Program-made: the position numbers and the translations under genes
The notes under the pieces: model-generated
Seen by the model: the letters and a program-made list of their open reading frames with translations, nothing else
What the model was told of the DNA's origin: nothing
The model's database searches: none
Source of the DNA: Nocardia sp. CC227C
GTDB lineage: Bacteria > Actinomycetota > Actinomycetes > Mycobacteriales > Mycobacteriaceae
DNA: 64,000 nucleotides
NCBI RefSeq assembly: GCF_030767025.1
Contig: NZ_JASITE010000002.1
Span: 248,001-312,000, forward strand
Direction of reading: 5' to 3'
Part shown: positions 8,024-16,550 of the stretch, in pieces
How positions within the stretch are numbered: position 1 is the stretch's first letter
How the letters are laid out: each line of letters opens with the position of its first letter

Positions 8024-9874
8024 ATGGGTGACGAGGAGCTGGTCGACGCATTGCGGAGGGCGCACGGAGCCGCCGCATTCGCACAGGCGGCGGAGATCAC
8101 AGCCGTGCGGGAGCTGTATCGGCGGCATCGGGCGGCCAATGCGACGCCGGGGCCCGGTGGGGTGCGGGCCGGGGAGTTCGCGGCGGCCGAGGTGGCGGTG
8201 GCGGTGCAGATCACCGAGCCGGTGGCGGCGGCGCTCATCGATATCGGACTCGCCCTCGATGAACTACCGGGCACCCGGAAGGCGTTCGGAGACGGGCGGA
8301 TCGACCTGGCGCGGGTGCAGGTGATCGCAGAGACCACGCGCGGGCTGGCACGCGAGGTGCGGGAAACGGTGGAGCCCAAGCTGATCGACGCGGCGACGCG
8401 CTACGATCCGGTGCGGCTGCGGCAGACGGCGCGGCGGTGGGTGGCGCGGTTGGATCCGGACGGCGAGCGGGAACGGCGCGAGGAGCGCGAGCACGACCGA
8501 GACGTGCGGATACGCGCGGTGCAGGACGGGATGGCGGTATTCGACGGGCTGCTGCCCGCGGTGGGTGCGCAGACCGTGGCCAATCGGCTGCGGGAACTGT
8601 GCGGGCAGGTATGCGCCGAGGACCCGCGCACCATGCCGCAGCGCCGGGCCGACGCGCTGGTGGCGCTGGCGGACGGATCGCAACGGTTGTGGTGTGCGTG
8701 CGGTCGCGGTGCGCGCTGTCCGAAGTCGACGACCGCGGCCGGAGCCGGTGGCGGGTCCGCATCGGCGACGTTCGACCCGGCACATGCCTACGGCGACACC
8801 GGTCACGCCGCGTCCGGCAGCGGCGACACCACAGTCGGGTCCCACGCCGCAAGCGACCGCACCGCGGCCGGAGCCGAATTCGCATCGACGCGCGACACCA
8901 CTCCCCCGGCGCGGACCGAACGCCCGACGACCCGCGATGACACCCGACCAGCCCCGGACGAATCCCCAGCGACCCACGACGACGCCCGACCGACCCAGGG
9001 CGAAACCCCAGCGGCTCAGGGCGACACCCGAGCGGCACCGCACGAACCAGCGACGACCGGCGGCGACACGGCACCTTCGCGGATCGGACCCGCTGCGACT
9101 CGCGACACACCACCGGGACGGACCGAACCCACCGACCCTCGCGGCGATGCCGCACCCGTGCGGCCGGAATCGCATGGGCCACGGCAGCCGTTGATCCAGA
9201 TCGGGGTCTCGGCCGAGACCCTCGCGGGGCTGCGGAACGATCCCGCCATGTTGGTCGGGTACGGGCCGATCGATACCACATTGGCTCGGGAGATCGCGAA
9301 GTACGCGCGGTTCGAGGTGGTGTCGGAGCCTCCGGCACCGGAAGCGGGAGCGCGGCGGCCGTCGTCGACGCAGTCGCCCGAGGAGGTGCGGGCCATCGAC
9401 GGCGTGTGCCGATTTCCCGGATGCGGCATGCCCGCCACCGATGCCCAGCTCGCGTATGTCGAGGCGACGAACGCCCGGCCGCGGCTCCCGGGTATGGCGC
9501 ACGTGGCAGCGTTGTGCACGCGGCACCACCGGCTGAAGATGCTGGCGGATCGAGGAAGTCAGGCGTGGCGGGTGCGTCGCGCGGATGCCGATCGGATCGA
9601 ATGGACCGACCCCAGCGGCGAAACCCACACCACCACGCGCGAAGGTGCGCGATATCTGTTCCCGCACACCGATATCGACGCTCCCGCCGTGCCGCCGACA
9701 CCGTACGAGCGGGTACACGTGCGACCGCCGCAGCCACTGCGCACCGTCCCGGCCGATCTCGCCTACCCGATCGACGGGCACGCCCTCATCCACCCGCAGC
9801 TGTCCCGCTGCACTCCCGACAACGACATCCCCGACGACCTACCGGTGAACCACACCGCGTCGTTCCGCCGTTGA
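8024..9874 (+). CDS. 13E12-type DUF222 protein with degenerate HNH domain
   Basis: 616 residues from ATG 8024 (AGGGAGG 8 nt upstream); an in-frame ATG at 7997 lies inside the LexA box and is the alternative start. Residues about 1-230 are the helical DUF222 domain (RRAHGAAAFAQAAEITAVREL... ELPGTRKAFGDGRIDLARVQVI). A low-complexity linker of 14-residue repeats follows, then the C-terminal HNH region: zinc-ligand pairs CRFPGC and LCTRHH remain, but the segment that should read CDxDHxxP...GGxTxxxN reads LAYVEATNARPRLPGMAH, so the catalytic Asp-His and the Asn are missing. The family is typical of mycobacteria and relatives, often multicopy. Likely SOS-induced; nuclease activity is doubtful. Confidence 0.88.
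   Translation: MGDEELVDALRRAHGAAAFAQAAEITAVRELYRRHRAANATPGPGGVRAGEFAAAEVAVAVQITEPVAAALIDIGLALDELPGTRKAFGDGRIDLARVQVIAETTRGLAREVRETVEPKLIDAATRYDPVRLRQTARRWVARLDPDGERERREEREHDRDVRIRAVQDGMAVFDGLLPAVGAQTVANRLRELCGQVCAEDPRTMPQRRADALVALADGSQRLWCACGRGARCPKSTTAAGAGGGSASATFDPAHAYGDTGHAASGSGDTTVGSHAASDRTAAGAEFASTRDTTPPARTERPTTRDDTRPAPDESPATHDDARPTQGETPAAQGDTRAAPHEPATTGGDTAPSRIGPAATRDTPPGRTEPTDPRGDAAPVRPESHGPRQPLIQIGVSAETLAGLRNDPAMLVGYGPIDTTLAREIAKYARFEVVSEPPAPEAGARRPSSTQSPEEVRAIDGVCRFPGCGMPATDAQLAYVEATNARPRLPGMAHVAALCTRHHRLKMLADRGSQAWRVRRADADRIEWTDPSGETHTTTREGARYLFPHTDIDAPAVPPTPYERVHVRPPQPLRTVPADLAYPIDGHALIHPQLSRCTPDNDIPDDLPVNHTASFRR
8888..9178 (+). repeat. Seven degenerate 42-bp (14-residue) repeats in the DUF222 gene
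   Basis: The linker between the DUF222 and HNH regions is built of units such as TRDDTRPAPDESPA, THDDARPTQGETPA, AQGDTRAAPHEPAT and TGGDTAPSRIGPAA; one unit is a residue short. Consensus is roughly T-x-x-D-[TA]-R-P-x-x-x-E-x-P-[AT]. Likely a disordered spacer whose length can vary by replication slippage. Confidence 0.75.
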
Positions 9875-10229
9875 CCACGCGCCTCACTGCGCGCAGGCAG
9901 TCACGCGCCGACCATGGGGAGCACAGCGAGTCGTCCGATGCGACGGGTGCGGCAGCGGACAGCCGCCGATCTGGCACGGCTGCCTTGCCCGCGGCCCACA
10001 GGTGTGGGGCGCGACGGAACTGAACACAGCTTGTCCGGCACAGAGAGCGAGCCGCAGGTCCAGTGCCTGCGGCTCGCTCGTGCGGTCTCGTTGCGGCCGT
10101 CCCCGCTCAGTGCCGCTGCATCCGTCCGATGCTGTGCGGCAAGCGGATTCGGGATCGGTGCTACGAGCGTCCCGCATCGGCGGCGTGGCGAGGGCCGTCC
10201 GCGCGCGGACGCCGATGCGCCGGCACCGC
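9875..10229. other. 355-bp intergenic region between convergent genes
   Basis: No gene with acceptable codon use or ribosome-binding site is seen. The only structure is the hairpin at 10046-10078. Confidence 0.6.
10046..10078. terminator. Bidirectional hairpin between convergent genes
   Basis: Perfect 13-bp inverted repeat (AGCGAGCCGCAGG / CCTGCGGCTCGCT) with a 7-nt loop and no T tract. It lies between the convergent DUF222 and DsbA-like genes, and its core resembles the tRNA-Ala terminator at 7758-7786. Confidence 0.6.
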
Positions 10230-10967
10230 TCACTCGGCGGCGTCGAGCACCCAGTCCTTGTTGTTGACGTCGATCTCGCGGCCGTCCAGGAAGACCGACG
10301 GGGTGCCCGCCGCGCCACCGGTGGCCGCCTCGAGGGCGGCGATGGCCGCTTCGGCGTGGTTGCGGGCGGAGTCGACGCGGTCGCCGGAGATGATGCACTG
10401 CTGGGCGGATTCGGGGGCTCCGGCCTCCTCGGCGATGGCGGCCAGTTCCCGGTTGTCCAGGTTGCCGCTGCCCTCGGCGGGCTGCTTGTCGGTGAAGAGG
10501 AGTTCGTGGAACTTGGCGTAGACGGGGCCGTCGCCCTCCTGCGCCACACATTCGTTGGCGGCGACGGCGCGGGTCGAGTAGTCCTTGCTGCCGGACTTCC
10601 CGTCGAGGAAGTTGACCAGGCGGTAGCGGACCGCGATCTTGCCCTCGTCGATCTGCTGGGCGATCTCCTGGCCGTAGATGCGTTCCAGGGAGCCGCAGGC
10701 GGGGCACAGCGGGTCTTCGTAGATCTCGACGGTCTTGGCGATATCGGGTTTGCCGAGCACGATCGCGCCGTCGGAGTCGAGGGCCACGGAGACAGCGGGG
10801 TCGTGCGCGGGACCGTAACCGTCATTGCGGATCTCGGTGTCGCCGCCGCTCCACTGGAACAGGGCGAACACGATCAGCGCGACCACCACCACGGCCACCG
10901 CCCCGAGGGCATAGGTGGTCTTGTTGGACACCGGACGCGGGGTGTAGTTCGTCGTCGGTTTGCTCAC
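10230..10967 (-). CDS. Membrane-anchored DsbA-like thiol oxidoreductase
   Basis: 245 residues from the GTG at 10967. A cytoplasmic N-tail (residues 1-16) precedes one transmembrane helix (about 19-38) and an extracytoplasmic DsbA/thioredoxin-fold domain with the redox motif CPAC (C88-C91) in EDPLCPACGSLERIY. The cis-Pro loop GTPSVFLDGREI near the C-terminus is also typical. Proteins of this layout assist disulfide formation in exported actinobacterial proteins (MdbA-like); the precise partner is unknown. The longer upstream reading lacks a better start. It is followed by a strong hairpin and is probably monocistronic. Confidence 0.9.
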   Translation of the reverse strand: MSKPTTNYTPRPVSNKTTYALGAVAVVVVALIVFALFQWSGGDTEIRNDGYGPAHDPAVSVALDSDGAIVLGKPDIAKTVEIYEDPLCPACGSLERIYGQEIAQQIDEGKIAVRYRLVNFLDGKSGSKDYSTRAVAANECVAQEGDGPVYAKFHELLFTDKQPAEGSGNLDNRELAAIAEEAGAPESAQQCIISGDRVDSARNHAEAAIAALEAATGGAAGTPSVFLDGREIDVNNKDWVLDAAE

Positions 10968-11070
10968 GGCCACCACTCTGCCCCAACCCCGAGCCGCGTG
11001 GGTACGCAACCCGTCCGAAAACGCATCCACCCAGACCTCCGCGCGTCCACCCCGACCTCCGCGAGCCCGC

Positions 11071-12297
11071 TCAGTCCTGAGGGCGGGTCGTCGCTGCGGC
11101 CGTCGTCTCCACCAGCGGCTTACGCTGCAACGGCTCCGGCACGATCGCCCACGCCACCGCCGCCGAGGCCAGCAGTGCGCCCGTGACCGCGAGTGCGAAA
11201 CCGTAGGAGAGGTGTTCGGCGAGCAGGCCGACCGCGTAGGGGCCGAGGACCGTGCCCAGGTCCGCCGACATCTGGAAGCCCGCCAGCACCGGTCCGCCGC
11301 GCCGTCCCGCGCCGACGATATCGGCGACCGCGGCCTGCTGGGCGGGGGTGAACATGCCGGACCCGAGACCCGCGACGAAGGAGGCGACCAGCAGCCACGG
11401 CAGGTTCCCCGCGAAGCCGAGTCCGGCCGTGCCGACCGCGCACAGCAGCGTGCCGCAGATCAGAAACGGTCTGCGGCCCAGGCGATCCGACCAGCGCCCC
11501 GACTGGAACAGCACCACCGCGTTGCCCGCCGCGAACACCGTGAGCGCCACCCCGGCCAGGGCGGCGTCGTAGCGCAGCACCTCCACCACGAGCAGCGGCA
11601 CCAGCGCCATGCGCACCCCGAACACCGCCGCGCCATTGCCGAAGTTGGACCACAGCACCGCCCGGTACTCGGCCTTGCGCACCGCCTCCCGAAAGGTCAT
11701 GACCGGCGTGTCACCCGCCGCCTCCGGCCGCACCAGCGGCGAATCCTTCAGCGCCACATACACGATGGCACTGGCCACCAGCAGCGCGGCGGCGTAGATG
11801 ACGAACGGCGCGCGCAACCCCCACCCGGCCAGCGCACCGCCCACCAGCGGACCGGAGATGGAACCGATCAGGAAGCTGGTCGAGTACACCCCGGACACCC
11901 GACCCCGCTCCGTCGGCGGTGACATGCGGATCACCAGCGCCAACGACGACACCGTGAACATGGTCGACCCGATACCGCCGAGCGATCGCAGCATCAGCAA
12001 CTGCCAGTAGCTCTGCGCCAGCGCGCACGCCCCCGTGGACACCGCCACGATCAGCAGCCCGCCCAGATAGACCGGCCGCTCCCCCAGTTTCTGCACCAGC
12101 CGCCCGCTCATGGGCGCGAACAGCAGTCGCATCAGTGCGAAGGCGCTGACAATGGCCGAGGCCGCCGCGACGCCCACTCCGAAGCCGCGCGCGTACTGCG
12201 GTAGCGCCGGTGCGACGAGCCCGAATCCGATGGCGATGGTGAATGCCGCCCCCACCAGCACCCAGATCTCGACCGGCAGGGATTTGGATCTGCTCAC
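11071..12297 (-). CDS. MFS efflux transporter (12 TM)
   Basis: 408 residues with about twelve hydrophobic segments. Between TM2 and TM3 is APMSGRLVQKLGERPVYLGG, a motif A-like loop, repeated in the second half as GRWSDRLGRRPFLICG. The layout fits the DHA1 drug:H+ antiporter group. The GTG start overlaps the stop of pgm by 4 nt (GTGA), so the two genes are translationally coupled. That pairing does not by itself identify a substrate. Confidence 0.9.
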   Translation of the reverse strand: MSRSKSLPVEIWVLVGAAFTIAIGFGLVAPALPQYARGFGVGVAAASAIVSAFALMRLLFAPMSGRLVQKLGERPVYLGGLLIVAVSTGACALAQSYWQLLMLRSLGGIGSTMFTVSSLALVIRMSPPTERGRVSGVYSTSFLIGSISGPLVGGALAGWGLRAPFVIYAAALLVASAIVYVALKDSPLVRPEAAGDTPVMTFREAVRKAEYRAVLWSNFGNGAAVFGVRMALVPLLVVEVLRYDAALAGVALTVFAAGNAVVLFQSGRWSDRLGRRPFLICGTLLCAVGTAGLGFAGNLPWLLVASFVAGLGSGMFTPAQQAAVADIVGAGRRGGPVLAGFQMSADLGTVLGPYAVGLLAEHLSYGFALAVTGALLASAAVAWAIVPEPLQRKPLVETTAAATTRPQD

Positions 12298-13931
12298 TCC
12301 GATAGCGCCTGTCGCACAACTTCCTCCGCGGCCGCCTGTACCCGGGCCAGGTGCTCCGGGCCCTCGAACGACTCCGCGTAGATCTTGTACTTGTCCTCGG
12401 TGCCGGAGGGCCGGGCGGCGAACCAGGCGTTCTCGGTGGTTACCTTCACCCCGCCCAGCGCCGCGCCGTTGCCGCGCGCGCGGGTCTGAATGCCGGTGAC
12501 TTGCTCCCCGGCGATCTCGGTCGCTGTGATCACATCCGGCGTCAACGCCGCCAGCCGGGCTTTCTGTTCCGGGGTGGCGTCGGCGTCGGTGCGCGCGTAG
12601 GCCGGGCTGCCGTAGCGCTTCTCCATCTCGGTGTAGCGCGTGGACGGGCTCTGCCCGGTGACGGCGGTGATCTCGGCGGCCAGCAGCGCCAGCAGGATGC
12701 CGTCCTTGTCGGTGGTCCACACGGTGCCGTCGCTGCGCAGGAAGGAGGCTCCGGCGCTCTCCTCACCGCCGAATGCCAGGCTGCCGCTGAACAATCCGGG
12801 CACGAACCATTTGAAGCCGACCGGCACCTCGTACACGTCGCGGCCCAGCACCCGGACCACGCGGTCGATCATGGCGGAGGTGACCACCGTCTTGCCGATC
12901 TTGGTGAGCGCGTCCCACCCCATCCGGTTGGCGATCAGGTACTCGATGGCCACCGCCAGGTAGTGGTTCGGATTCATCAGTCCCGCATCGGGAGTCACGA
13001 TGCCGTGCCGGTCGGCGTCGGCGTCGTTGCCGGTGGAGATGTCGTAGTCGTCGCGAATCGACACCAGCGACGCCATGGCGTAGCGCGAGGACGGGTCCAT
13101 CCGGATGCGCCCGTCGCTGTCCAGCGTCATGAACCGCCAGGTGGGGTCGACGAAGGGGTTCACCACCTCGAGTTCGAGGTCGTAGCGCTGCCCGATCTCC
13201 TCCCAGTAGTCCACGCTCGCGCCGCCCATGGGGTCGGCGCCGAGCCGGATGCCGGCACCGCGAATGGCGTCCAGGTTCAACACGTTCGGCAGATCCGCGA
13301 TATAGCGGTCCAGGTAGTCGTAGCGCTCCACCCGGCCCGCCAGCGCGTGCGCCAAGGTCGTGCGCTTCACCTCGGACAGGCCGTTGCGCAGCAGATCGTT
13401 GGCCCGCGCGGCGATGGCGTCGGTGGCGACCGTGTCGGCCGGGCCGCCGTGCGGCGGGTTGTACTTGAATCCGCCGTCGCGGGGCGGATTGTGCGAGGGC
13501 GTCACGACGATGCCGTCGGCCTGATGCCGGGTGCCGCCGCGATTGTGCCGCAGCACGGCGTGGCTCAAGGCCGGTGTGGGCGTGTAGCGGTCGCGCGCGT
13601 CGATGACGGCGGTGACGTCGTTGGCGGCGAGCACCTCGAGCGCGGTGGTCCACGCGGGCTCGGACAGGGCGTGCGTATCGCGGGCCAGATACACCGGCCC
13701 GGTGATGCCGCGGGTGGCGCGATACTCCACGATCGCCTGCGTGATGGCGAGAATGTGCGCCTCGTTGAAGGCGTTGTCGAGACTTGACCCGCGATGCCCG
13801 GAGGTGCCGAAGGCGACCAGCTGCGCCGGATCCGCCGGATCCGGGATACGGCTGTAGTAGGCCGTCACCAGGTGCGCGACGTCGACGAGGTCCGCGGCCC
13901 GGGCCGGTCGACCGGCTCGATCGTGGGCCAT
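12294..13931 (-). CDS. pgm: Phosphoglucomutase (alpha-D-glucose phosphate-specific)
   Basis: 545 residues, the normal length for this subfamily (about 546). It interconverts glucose-1-phosphate and glucose-6-phosphate, linking glycolysis with trehalose, glycogen and cell-wall precursors. Seen: LVAFGTSGHRGS near the N-terminus, the phosphoserine loop VVTPSHNPPRDGG, the Mg-binding loop GNDADADRHG, and a sugar-binding GGEESAGASF. The ATG at 13931 is preceded by GGAGG at 13940-13944; upstream in-frame codons lack a site. It is coupled to the downstream MFS gene. Confidence 0.96.
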   Translation of the reverse strand: MAHDRAGRPARAADLVDVAHLVTAYYSRIPDPADPAQLVAFGTSGHRGSSLDNAFNEAHILAITQAIVEYRATRGITGPVYLARDTHALSEPAWTTALEVLAANDVTAVIDARDRYTPTPALSHAVLRHNRGGTRHQADGIVVTPSHNPPRDGGFKYNPPHGGPADTVATDAIAARANDLLRNGLSEVKRTTLAHALAGRVERYDYLDRYIADLPNVLNLDAIRGAGIRLGADPMGGASVDYWEEIGQRYDLELEVVNPFVDPTWRFMTLDSDGRIRMDPSSRYAMASLVSIRDDYDISTGNDADADRHGIVTPDAGLMNPNHYLAVAIEYLIANRMGWDALTKIGKTVVTSAMIDRVVRVLGRDVYEVPVGFKWFVPGLFSGSLAFGGEESAGASFLRSDGTVWTTDKDGILLALLAAEITAVTGQSPSTRYTEMEKRYGSPAYARTDADATPEQKARLAALTPDVITATEIAGEQVTGIQTRARGNGAALGGVKVTTENAWFAARPSGTEDKYKIYAESFEGPEHLARVQAAAEEVVRQALSE

Positions 13932-13978
13932 GCTCGGGCCTCCCTTCCGTATCGCCTGTGCCCGGCTGGTCATCAGGA

Positions 13979-14362
13979 TCACGGCAACCCCCCGTGCGCC
14001 GCGCCCAGGGACAACTGGGCGGCACCGGCACCGAGGAAGGCCGCGGCCAGGCTCGCCACAACGCCGATCACGACGTTCGCCACCGCATAGCTGTAAGCGC
14101 CCTCCTCGAGCAATCGAACCGTCTCGTATCCGAACGTACTGAACGTGGTCAGCGCGCCGCAGAAGCCCGTTCCGGCCACGGCGAGCAGCCAGTGGTTTGC
14201 TCCCGCGCCGATCAGCGCGCCCAGAATCGCCGACCCGGTCACGTTCACCGTCAATGTGCCCAGTGGGAAGACACTAGCGAATCGACGGGCGATCGCGCGA
14301 TCCGCCAGATAGCGAACCGGCGCCCCGACCATGCCGCCGAGCGCCACGAGCAGCATCGTCAC
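13979..14362 (-). CDS. crcB: Fluoride channel subunit CrcB/Fluc
   Basis: 127 residues with four transmembrane helices. It shows the Fluc signatures GTLTVNVTGSAILGAL (pore-lining Asn and central Na+ region) and TTFSTFGYE (phenylalanine box). Fluc channels export F- as dual-topology dimers. Actinobacteria often encode two paralogues that form a heterodimer, and here the second copy is two genes upstream. Its GTG overlaps the DUF190 stop (GTGA). Confidence 0.93.
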   Translation of the reverse strand: MTMLLVALGGMVGAPVRYLADRAIARRFASVFPLGTLTVNVTGSAILGALIGAGANHWLLAVAGTGFCGALTTFSTFGYETVRLLEEGAYSYAVANVVIGVVASLAAAFLGAGAAQLSLGAAHGGLP

Positions 14363-14706
14363 GCGCGCTCCCCCTGCCAGGATTCCACCGGAGACAGCGC
14401 CACCGTGAGCGAATTCAGCAGGTCCGCATTGGTTTCCACGAATTGCCGCAGAGCGTCGGTGTCATCGATGATCATCACCAGCACCGGTAGGCGGTCGGCG
14501 AGATCCAATAGTCGAGTGGTGTGGATATCCGCCGACGCTCCGAATCCCTCGACGCCGCGCCACACACTGGCCCCGGCCAATCCGGCATCTCGGGCACGCC
14601 GCACGATCTCGTGATAGCGGGGGCGATGCTGCCACCGGTCGTCCTCGCTCAGCAGTACCGTCAGCCGCGAGGCGGGCCGCCAGTGCGCGCCCGTCGGTTC
14701 GTTCAT
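14359..14706 (-). CDS. DUF190 (PII-like) protein of the fluoride module
   Basis: 115 residues, ATG at 14706. The sequence (RLTVLLSEDDRW, YHEIVRRARDAGLAGASVWRGVEGFG, LPVLVMIIDDTDALRQFV) is the DUF190 fold, a PII-like ferredoxin-type domain found beside crcB genes. It overlaps crcB genes at both ends (TGATG upstream, GTGA downstream), so all three should be made together. Inferred role: cytoplasmic regulator or ligand sensor of the fluoride channel; no direct function is visible. Confidence 0.9.
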   Translation of the reverse strand: MNEPTGAHWRPASRLTVLLSEDDRWQHRPRYHEIVRRARDAGLAGASVWRGVEGFGASADIHTTRLLDLADRLPVLVMIIDDTDALRQFVETNADLLNSLTVALSPVESWQGERA

Positions 14707-15140
14707 CACCTGCCCCCTTTCGCCGTGCCTGTCCCGGTCCGTCTCCACCACCGCGTCGCGCCCACCCCGATTACGACCGCGCCCACCGACGCCACCACCG
14801 TTCCCCCGAGGTAACCGAACGCGGAAACCGTCCGGCCCGATTCGAGCAGTGTACGAACTTCCACGCTGAAGGTGGAGAAGGTGGTGAATCCGCCCAGGAC
14901 CCCGACACCCAGAAAGAGCCGCGGTAGCCGTCGGGCAACCCAGATCTCGGTCACGCACACCATGAGTACGCCGATGGCGAAGCAGCCGACGACATTGACG
15001 GCCAGGGTCTGCCAGGGGATCTCGCCGCGCCGGGGCAACCAGACGGCCACGCCGTAGCGCAGGCTCGAACCCAGCGCCCCGCCCGCGGCGATGGCGGCGA
15101 GGGCCGGTGCGTCGGATCGCGCGAACGTGCTGACCACCAC
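14706..15140 (-). CDS. crcB: Fluoride channel subunit CrcB/Fluc, second copy
   Basis: 144 residues, from a GTG at 15140 behind a GGAGGGG-type site. Four hydrophobic helices carry the same signatures as the other copy (LAVNVVGCFAIGVL and TTFSTFSVE). It is the first gene of the crcB-DUF190-crcB module, divergent from the lipase gene. I could not recognise a fluoride (crcB) riboswitch in the 120 bp upstream. Confidence 0.93.
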   Translation of the reverse strand: MVVSTFARSDAPALAAIAAGGALGSSLRYGVAVWLPRRGEIPWQTLAVNVVGCFAIGVLMVCVTEIWVARRLPRLFLGVGVLGGFTTFSTFSVEVRTLLESGRTVSAFGYLGGTVVASVGAVVIGVGATRWWRRTGTGTAKGGR

Positions 15141-15261
15141 CCCTCCACCTCGATAGCCAATTCGTTGCTATTCGGCGTGTTGCTGAGGCCGAACGACACC
15201 TCGGGACTGCGAGGATAGTGCCGCCATCTCAGCGTTGTCCCATCGGCCTGGAGGAGCGAAG

Positions 15262-16470
15262 TTGACGGTACGGCAATCGACCAGGAGGTTGCTGGTCCGG
15301 AGCTCGGTTATCGCCGCAGCCGTAGCGGCGGCTCTGGCGAGCACTCTCGGCGCGGCCCCGGCCGCCCACGGCGCCATCTATCCCATTCCGGACCCGGACG
15401 GGTTCTACGCGCCACCGGGCAATATCGGCGCCTTCGCCCCCGGCGATGTCATCAACAGCCGCATCGTGCCCGCCCACGGCTATCCGGGTGCGACGGTGTG
15501 GCAGCTGAACTACCGCTCCACCAACTCCGCGGGCGCTCCCATCTCCGCGGTGACCACGCTCATCGTGCCCGGCGGCGGCGGACCGCGGCCCATCGTGTCG
15601 TATCAGCCGTTCGTGAACTCCCTGGGGACGCAATGCGCTCCGTCGCACAGCCTGTTCGACGGCAGCCTGCAGGAGGCTCCGGCCCTGAACCTGCTGCTGG
15701 CCCGGGGCTGGGCGGTGACGGTGCCGGATCATCTCGGGCCGACCAGTGCCTACGGCGCGGCCCGCATGGGCGGACAGATCACCCTCGACGGCATTCGGGC
15801 GGTGCAGCGCTTCGCCCCTGCGGGACTGGGTGATTCGCCGGTCGGACTGGCCGGGTACTCGGGCGGCGCCATGGCGACCGGCTTCGCGGCGGCGCTGGCG
15901 GCGGAGTACGCGCCGGAGCTGCCGATCGTCGGGGTGGCCATCGGCGGCGTACCGGTGAATCCGGGCAAGATGGCCCTGCAGATCGGCAATGCGCCGCATC
16001 CGCTGTTCGGGCTCGGCTTCGCGGTGGCGGTCGGACTGGAACGCGAGTACCCGGCGGAGATGAATCTCGACGACGCGCTCAGCCCGGCCGGTCTGGCGCT
16101 GCGCTCGCAGATCGCCAATGCCTGCGTGAACGAGATCATCAGCGCGGGCGCGAACCACTCCATCGGCGAGATGTTCCGTCCCGGAATGGAAGCCAGCGCC
16201 AACAATATCCGCATCCTGCACGAGAACAGCCTGGAGATCCACGCGGGTACGCCGCGCGCGCCGGTCTACCAGTGGCACGGCGGTAACGACCAGGTGCCGC
16301 TGGATCTGGCACTCGGCGTGGCGGGACGCTACTGCCACGCCGGGACCCCGGTGCTGTTCGAGGTGATCCCCGGGGCCGATCACGGCACGGCCATCTTCGC
16401 CGGGGCGCCGCGCGCCTTCAGCTACCTCGCGGATCGCTTCGCGGGCCTGGCGGCCCCGTCCAACTGCTGA
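15262..16470 (+). CDS. Secreted lipase (LIP family)
   Basis: 402 residues from a TTG at 15262, chosen for GGAGGAG 7 nt upstream; a TTG at 15235 is the alternative. Signal peptide residues 1-37 (Arg-rich start, Ala-rich core, APAAHG cleavage site). The mature part is an alpha/beta hydrolase of the secretory-lipase (PF03583-type) group common in Nocardia and mycobacteria: nucleophile in LAGYSGGAMATG (Ser about 199), acid in HGGNDQVPLDLA and His in GADHGTAIF. Paired Cys residues are present for an exported protein. Expected to hydrolyse acylglycerols or related esters outside the cell. Confidence 0.92.
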   Translation: MTVRQSTRRLLVRSSVIAAAVAAALASTLGAAPAAHGAIYPIPDPDGFYAPPGNIGAFAPGDVINSRIVPAHGYPGATVWQLNYRSTNSAGAPISAVTTLIVPGGGGPRPIVSYQPFVNSLGTQCAPSHSLFDGSLQEAPALNLLLARGWAVTVPDHLGPTSAYGAARMGGQITLDGIRAVQRFAPAGLGDSPVGLAGYSGGAMATGFAAALAAEYAPELPIVGVAIGGVPVNPGKMALQIGNAPHPLFGLGFAVAVGLEREYPAEMNLDDALSPAGLALRSQIANACVNEIISAGANHSIGEMFRPGMEASANNIRILHENSLEIHAGTPRAPVYQWHGGNDQVPLDLALGVAGRYCHAGTPVLFEVIPGADHGTAIFAGAPRAFSYLADRFAGLAAPSNC

Positions 16471-16491
16471 ATCCGGGGCCGCGCGAACGAT

Positions 16492-16525
16492 CGGTGCCCC
16501 GTCCTCGATCGTGGACGGGGCACCG
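16492..16525. terminator. Bidirectional terminator between lipase and MFS genes
   Basis: Perfect 13-bp stem (CGGTGCCCCGTCC / GGACGGGGCACCG), 8-nt loop, then TTCT. It sits in the 80-bp gap between two convergent genes. Confidence 0.75.
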
Positions 16526-16550
16526 TTCTGTCGCCGTGCGACGGCGAGAC

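Noticed and set aside
15141..15261. Possible fluoride riboswitch upstream of the crcB module
   Set aside because: The sequence contains a GGCCGATGG stretch, but I could not match the conserved pseudoknot and GGCGATG/CTGATGG-type elements by eye.
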